Assembly: GCA_024689525.1 (NCBI GenBank)
Contig: JAILDI010000123.1
Span: 1 to 9,666, forward strand
Source: Bacteroidales bacterium
Lineage (GTDB): Bacteria; Bacteroidota; Bacteroidia; Bacteroidales; UBA932
Length of the DNA stretch: 9,666 bases
Direction: 5' to 3'
The notes below the pieces were generated by a model that ran no database searches, was not told the origin of the DNA, and saw nothing but the letters and a program-made list of their open reading frames with translations. The position numbers were made by a program, and so were the translations under genes. Below, one piece after another: positions 6,379-9,666 of the stretch. Within the stretch, counting starts at the first letter, position 1; every line of letters starts with the position of its first letter.

Positions 6379-7119
6379 CTAGTCATTGGAAACCCCGTAT
6401 CCGAAGAGGGCGAAATCGCCTTTCAGGGGGTCTTCCGGGAATACTTCCGCCAGGGCGGCGGTGAGTTTGAGCGCCGCGCCCATCGACGTAGTGCGGCTGC
6501 CGATGAGCCCCAGTTTCCGGGCTTCGGAAAGGACGTGGGTGTCCATCGGGATGATTAGTGTCCTCTTGTCGATGAATCCGGCCCACAGCCCCAGGTCCAC
6601 GGGCGAGCCGTCCCGCACCATCCAGCGGAGGAACATGCACACCCTTTTGCAGGCCGATGCGGCGTCTTTGGGCACCAGGCCGCCCGCGCCGCCGAAGCGT
6701 GAGCAGATGGCCTTTACGGCCTCCAGTCCGGTGGAAGCGCCGGTGCTCCGGACATACTCACCAAGGCTTCCGGATACTTGAAGTATTCCTTTATATGTAT
6801 CCAGGAAACTGTATATGTCAGAGCAGGTATTAAGTCTATAGAAACAATGCTTGTCATGAGGGCTCAGGTGCTCCGAGAAGCCGCCTTCACGGACCCAGTC
6901 GTGAATCTCCGGGCCGCTCCAGTCCAGCAGCTGCTGAACCTTGGGAAGGAACTGCGAACGGGCGCCGTAACTGAGGCAGGAAGTGATGAAGGCAAGGGCC
7001 TCCCGGTTCAGGGCTCCATCGACCTGATGCATGAACCAGGAAGGGTCTCCCTGTATGAAATCCTCAGTCTCATACAAAGAGGCCCATCTCGTTAAACTGT
7101 CACTTTGTGCGGGTGTCAT
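6379..7119 (-). CDS. TIGR02757 (DUF2400) family protein
   Basis: This 246-residue cytosolic protein belongs to TIGR02757/DUF2400, a family common in Bacteroidetes with no established function that I know of. Hallmarks are an N-terminal GDPSWF (24-29), AFITSCLSYGAR (43-54), FYRLN (93-97), SACKRVCMFLRWMVRD (155-170), VDLGLW (174-179), LIIPMDTHV (188-196) and a C-terminal FPEDPLKGDFALFGYG (227-242). The conserved lysine/arginine-rich motif and the C-terminal DP...DFALFG block are weakly reminiscent of helix-hairpin-helix DNA glycosylases, but this is only an impression. Length and both ends look complete. Its ATG overlaps the aspA stop codon by four bases (ATGA), so its translation is probably coupled to aspA. 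No clear terminator follows; the next promoter begins within 20 bases. Confidence 0.88.
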   Translation of the reverse strand: MTPAQSDSLTRWASLYETEDFIQGDPSWFMHQVDGALNREALAFITSCLSYGARSQFLPKVQQLLDWSGPEIHDWVREGGFSEHLSPHDKHCFYRLNTCSDIYSFLDTYKGILQVSGSLGEYVRSTGASTGLEAVKAICSRFGGAGGLVPKDAASACKRVCMFLRWMVRDGSPVDLGLWAGFIDKRTLIIPMDTHVLSEARKLGLIGSRTTSMGAALKLTAALAEVFPEDPLKGDFALFGYGVSND

Positions 7120-8528
7120 TTGATGAATTCGTGCGAAGTGGTCATTGCCTTGGGATCCATGGCCTCGTCCAGCTTCTCCTTGGTCATGTAGCCGTATTCA
7201 AGCACCAGGTCGTACACGCTGCGGCCGCTTTCGAGCGCCTCCTTTGCAACCTTTGTCGATGCCTTGTAGCCAATGTAAGGGTTAAGGGCCGTGACGATGC
7301 CGATGGAGTTCTTCACCATCTCATAGCAGTGATCTACGTTCACGGTGATGCCATCGATGCACTTTGTGCGCAATGTGTCGATGGCGTTCCGCAGCCAGGT
7401 GACGCTCTCCAGGATGGACTGGGCGATGACGGGCTCCATGACGTTGAGCTGCAGCTGGCCGGCCTCAGCGGCGAATGCCACGCAGGTGTCGTTGCCGATG
7501 ACCTTGAAGCACACCTGGTTGGTAACCTCGGGAATCACGGGGTTCACCTTGCCGGGCATAATGGACGAGCCGGGAGCCATCGGGGGAAGGTTGATTTCGT
7601 GAAGGCCGCAGCGGGGGCCGGAAGCCATGAGGCGAAGGTCGTTGCAGGTCTTGGAGAGCTTGATGGCCAGGCGCTTGAGGGCTGCGGAATAGCTCACGTA
7701 GGCACCGGTGTCCGGGGTGGCTTCCACGAGGTCCGGGGCTTTGTCGAAAGAGTCGCCGGTGAATTCCGAAAGCTTGCGGGTGCAGAGCTCCGCGAAGCCG
7801 GGAACTGCGTTAAGGCCCGTGCCGATGGCGGTGCCGCCCATATTGATTTCCTTCAGGAGGACGGCGTTGCGGTTAAGGTTCGCGATCTCTTCCTCCAGGT
7901 TGTTGGCGAATGCGTTGAATTCCTGGCCGGAGGTCATGGGAACGGCGTCCTGCAGCTGCGTGCGGCCCATCTTGATGACGTCCTTGAATTCTTCTCCCTT
8001 TGCACGGAGGGATACGATCAGGTTCTCCAGCGATGCGATGAGGATCCTGTTCATGCGGAAGAAGGTGTAGCGGAACGCCGTGGGATATGCGTCGTTGGTA
8101 CTCTGGGCACAGTTCACGTGGTCGTTGGGGGAGCAGTACTGGTACTCTCCCTTTTTGTGGCCGAGGAGCTCCAGGGCGCGGTTTGCGATGACTTCGTTGG
8201 CGTTCATGTTCACCGATGTGCCGGCGCCGCCCTGCATCATATCCACGGGGAACTGGTCGTGGAACTTGCCCGCGACTATTTCCTTACAGGCGTCCACGAT
8301 GGCGTAGCCAATCTTCGGGTCCAGGACGCCGAGCTCCGTGTTGGCTGCCGCGGCGGCCATTTTCACATAGGCTATGGATTTGATGTACTCCGGATAATGG
8401 AGCATCTTGGTGGTGGAAATCTTGTAATTGTTGAGAGCCCTCTGGGTTTGTACGCCATAGTAGGCATCTGCGGGAACCTGAAGTTCGCCAAGGAGGTCGC
8501 TTTCGACCCTGAATTTTTGCTCGGACAT
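7116..8528 (-). CDS. aspA: Aspartate ammonia-lyase (aspartase)
   Basis: This 470-residue enzyme of the aspartase/fumarase superfamily deaminates L-aspartate reversibly to fumarate and ammonia in the cytosol. In anaerobic Bacteroidetes the fumarate can feed fumarate reduction. Aspartase rather than fumarase C is indicated by near end-to-end agreement with E. coli AspA (478 residues). Examples are DLLGELQVPADAYYGVQT (11-28), DQFPVDMMQGGAGTSVNMNANE (91-112), PNDHVNCAQSTNDAYPT (134-150), MGRTQLQDAVPMT (187-199) and VIPEVTNQVCFKVIGND. The flexible catalytic loop GSSIMPGKVNP (320-330) supplies the base Ser321. It is the first gene of a two-gene unit, with a consensus promoter 29 bases upstream of the start. 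Confidence 0.95.
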   Translation of the reverse strand: MSEQKFRVESDLLGELQVPADAYYGVQTQRALNNYKISTTKMLHYPEYIKSIAYVKMAAAAANTELGVLDPKIGYAIVDACKEIVAGKFHDQFPVDMMQGGAGTSVNMNANEVIANRALELLGHKKGEYQYCSPNDHVNCAQSTNDAYPTAFRYTFFRMNRILIASLENLIVSLRAKGEEFKDVIKMGRTQLQDAVPMTSGQEFNAFANNLEEEIANLNRNAVLLKEINMGGTAIGTGLNAVPGFAELCTRKLSEFTGDSFDKAPDLVEATPDTGAYVSYSAALKRLAIKLSKTCNDLRLMASGPRCGLHEINLPPMAPGSSIMPGKVNPVIPEVTNQVCFKVIGNDTCVAFAAEAGQLQLNVMEPVIAQSILESVTWLRNAIDTLRTKCIDGITVNVDHCYEMVKNSIGIVTALNPYIGYKASTKVAKEALESGRSVYDLVLEYGYMTKEKLDEAMDPKAMTTSHEFIK

Positions 8529-8556
8529 AGTTTTTTAAAGCGTGTTATAAGGTCTA

Positions 8557-8587
8557 CAAATATACATATAATTGGTGAAAAAGGAAA
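8557..8587 (-). promoter_or_regulatory. Promoter of aspA
   Basis: On the minus strand TATATTTG (8557-8564) matches TAnnTTTG exactly, 28 bases before the aspA start codon. A weaker upstream box TTTC (8584-8587) lies 19 bases further up. The element shares its DNA with the divergent plus-strand promoter at 8572-8602. Confidence 0.68.
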
Positions 8588-8602
8588 GTTTTCGTATCTT
8601 CG
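8572..8602 (+). promoter_or_regulatory. Promoter of the secreted C1B peptidase gene
   Basis: TTG (8572-8574) is followed after 20 bases by TATCTTCG (8595-8602), one base from TAnnTTTG. Transcription would start near 8608, giving a leader of about 28 bases before the ATG at 8636. Its upstream box lies within the divergent aspA promoter. Confidence 0.6.
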
Positions 8603-8635
8603 CAGGACAGTAAAATCGAAAATATTTCTGCATCA

Positions 8636-9666
8636 ATGAAAAAGCTCATACTTTTCTGCTCCGCAATGATGCTTGCGCTGGGCGCATCGGCCCAGGCGGG
8701 CGGCGGAATCACCCCGGAAATGCTGGACGCCATCACGGCATCCTATAAAGGCGACGCCAACGAGCGCGCGCTTCACAATGCCCTCAATGCGGCAAGCATC
8801 AACGTGCTGGCCGCATCGACCGAAAGGATTGCCATGATCGACACTCATTTCAGCGACGAGGTCAAGACGGTGGGGCGCACGGACCAGATGTCGTCCGGCC
8901 GCTGCTGGCTTTTCACCGGGATGAATGTCCTGCGCTCCAGGATGATCCAGAAGCACGACCTTGGCAATTTCACCCTCTCCCAGAACTACCTGTTCTTCTG
9001 GGACCAGCTGGAGAAGGCCAACCTGTTCCTTCAGGCCGTCATCGACACAAGGACTCTCCCGATGGACGACAGGAAGGTGGAATGGCTGTTCGCCCATCCT
9101 ATTGGCGACGGTGGCCAGTTTACGGGCGTTTCCAATCTGGTGATGAAGTACGGCGTGGTTCCGTCGGACGCTATGCCGGAGACGCTCTGTGCCAACAATA
9201 CCGCCCAGATGAGGGGTCAGCTAGCCACGCTTTTACGCCAGCAGGGGCTCAAGATCCGTGAGGCCCGCAACTCGCAGTACGCAATGATGAAACTGCAGAT
9301 GCTCAAGGAGGTGTACCGCGTGCTGGCCCTGTGCCTTGGCGTGCCTCCCACGGAATTCACCTGGGCCAGGTACGACTCCAAGGGCAAGTTCGTGAGCGAG
9401 AAGACATATACTCCGCTTGGCTTCTACAACGAGTTCATCGGGGAAGACCTGGAGAACAACTACGTTATGGTGATGAACAATCCCACGCTGGAATATAATA
9501 AGGTATACGAGATCGAGTGGGACCGCCACGTGTACGACGGCCAGAACTGGGTGTACGTGAACCTCCCGATGGACCGCATCAAGGAGATGGCCATCGCTTC
9601 CATCAAGGACAACACCGCAATGTATTTCTCCTGCGACGTGGGCAAGTTCCTGGACCGCAAGAGGGG
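8636..9666 (+). CDS. Secreted C1B-family cysteine peptidase (aminopeptidase C/bleomycin hydrolase-like), 3' end outside window
   Basis: An open frame runs from ATG 8636 through the right edge (343 codons plus two bases, no stop). It encodes a papain-fold C1B peptidase related to PepC and bleomycin hydrolase. Residues 1-21 form a signal peptide (MKKLILFCSAMMLALGASAQ, then A), so the enzyme is predicted to act outside the cytoplasm, unlike classical PepC. DQMSSGRCWLFTGMNVLR (83-100) carries the nucleophile Cys90 and, six residues earlier, the oxyanion-hole Gln84. GDGGQFTGVSNLVMKYGVVP (157-176) is a second family signature, and FSCDVGKF (331-338) precedes the region where the catalytic His and Asn should lie, beyond the window. 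Substrates are probably peptides, with N-terminal residues trimmed one at a time if it behaves like PepC. It is divergent from aspA. Family is firm; precise specificity is unknown. Confidence 0.92.
   Translation, partial: MKKLILFCSAMMLALGASAQAGGGITPEMLDAITASYKGDANERALHNALNAASINVLAASTERIAMIDTHFSDEVKTVGRTDQMSSGRCWLFTGMNVLRSRMIQKHDLGNFTLSQNYLFFWDQLEKANLFLQAVIDTRTLPMDDRKVEWLFAHPIGDGGQFTGVSNLVMKYGVVPSDAMPETLCANNTAQMRGQLATLLRQQGLKIREARNSQYAMMKLQMLKEVYRVLALCLGVPPTEFTWARYDSKGKFVSEKTYTPLGFYNEFIGEDLENNYVMVMNNPTLEYNKVYEIEWDRHVYDGQNWVYVNLPMDRIKEMAIASIKDNTAMYFSCDVGKFLDRKR

Noticed and set aside
7107..8639. Long plus-strand open frame (510 codons) opposite aspA
   Set aside because: aspA on the minus strand matches its family end to end; the antisense frame is a product of GC-rich codon use.

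Overview
The window looks like a chromosomal segment from a Bacteroidetes (Bacteroidales-type) bacterium. The promoters fit the Bacteroidetes consensus (TTTG about 19-20 bases upstream of TAnnTTTG) rather than the E. coli type. Shine-Dalgarno sequences are weak or absent, intergenic DNA is AT-rich while genes are GC-rich, and two secreted proteins carry BACON-like domains. TIGR02757 and a secreted C1B peptidase also fit this group. The exact genus cannot be read from the sequence.

Layout, left to right. Bases 1-355 hold a short membrane-protein reading frame on the minus strand with no start codon (52-264), a hairpin after its stop, and a cluster of TGCGTAA-type inverted and direct repeats (279-321). 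This cluster lies just 3' of an intact tRNA-Phe(GAA) gene (356-428, minus) that has its own promoter. The arrangement resembles the edge of an integrated or decayed element at a tRNA gene, but no integrase is visible.

Bases 495-6292 hold five minus-strand genes with gaps of only 15, 25, 4 and 21 bases, and only one promoter that I can find, at 6331-6362. In transcription order they encode two paralogous secreted proteins with BACON-like domains and MORN repeats, glycerol kinase (glpK), glycerol facilitator (glpF) and purine nucleoside phosphorylase (deoD). GlpF would let glycerol into the cell and GlpK would trap it as glycerol-3-phosphate. DeoD releases purine bases and (deoxy)ribose-1-phosphate from nucleosides. 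The role of the exported MORN proteins is unknown, and their linkage to glycerol genes is the most unusual feature here.

Bases 6379-8528 hold a second minus-strand unit, aspA (aspartate ammonia-lyase) followed by a TIGR02757-family gene that overlaps it by four bases (ATGA). The aspA promoter is interleaved with a divergent plus-strand promoter that drives a secreted C1B-type cysteine peptidase (8636 to the window edge, incomplete). Apart from the left edge, the enzymes are ordinary core metabolism. The candidates for something undescribed are the MORN/BACON pair and its operon context, and the repeat cluster beside the tRNA.
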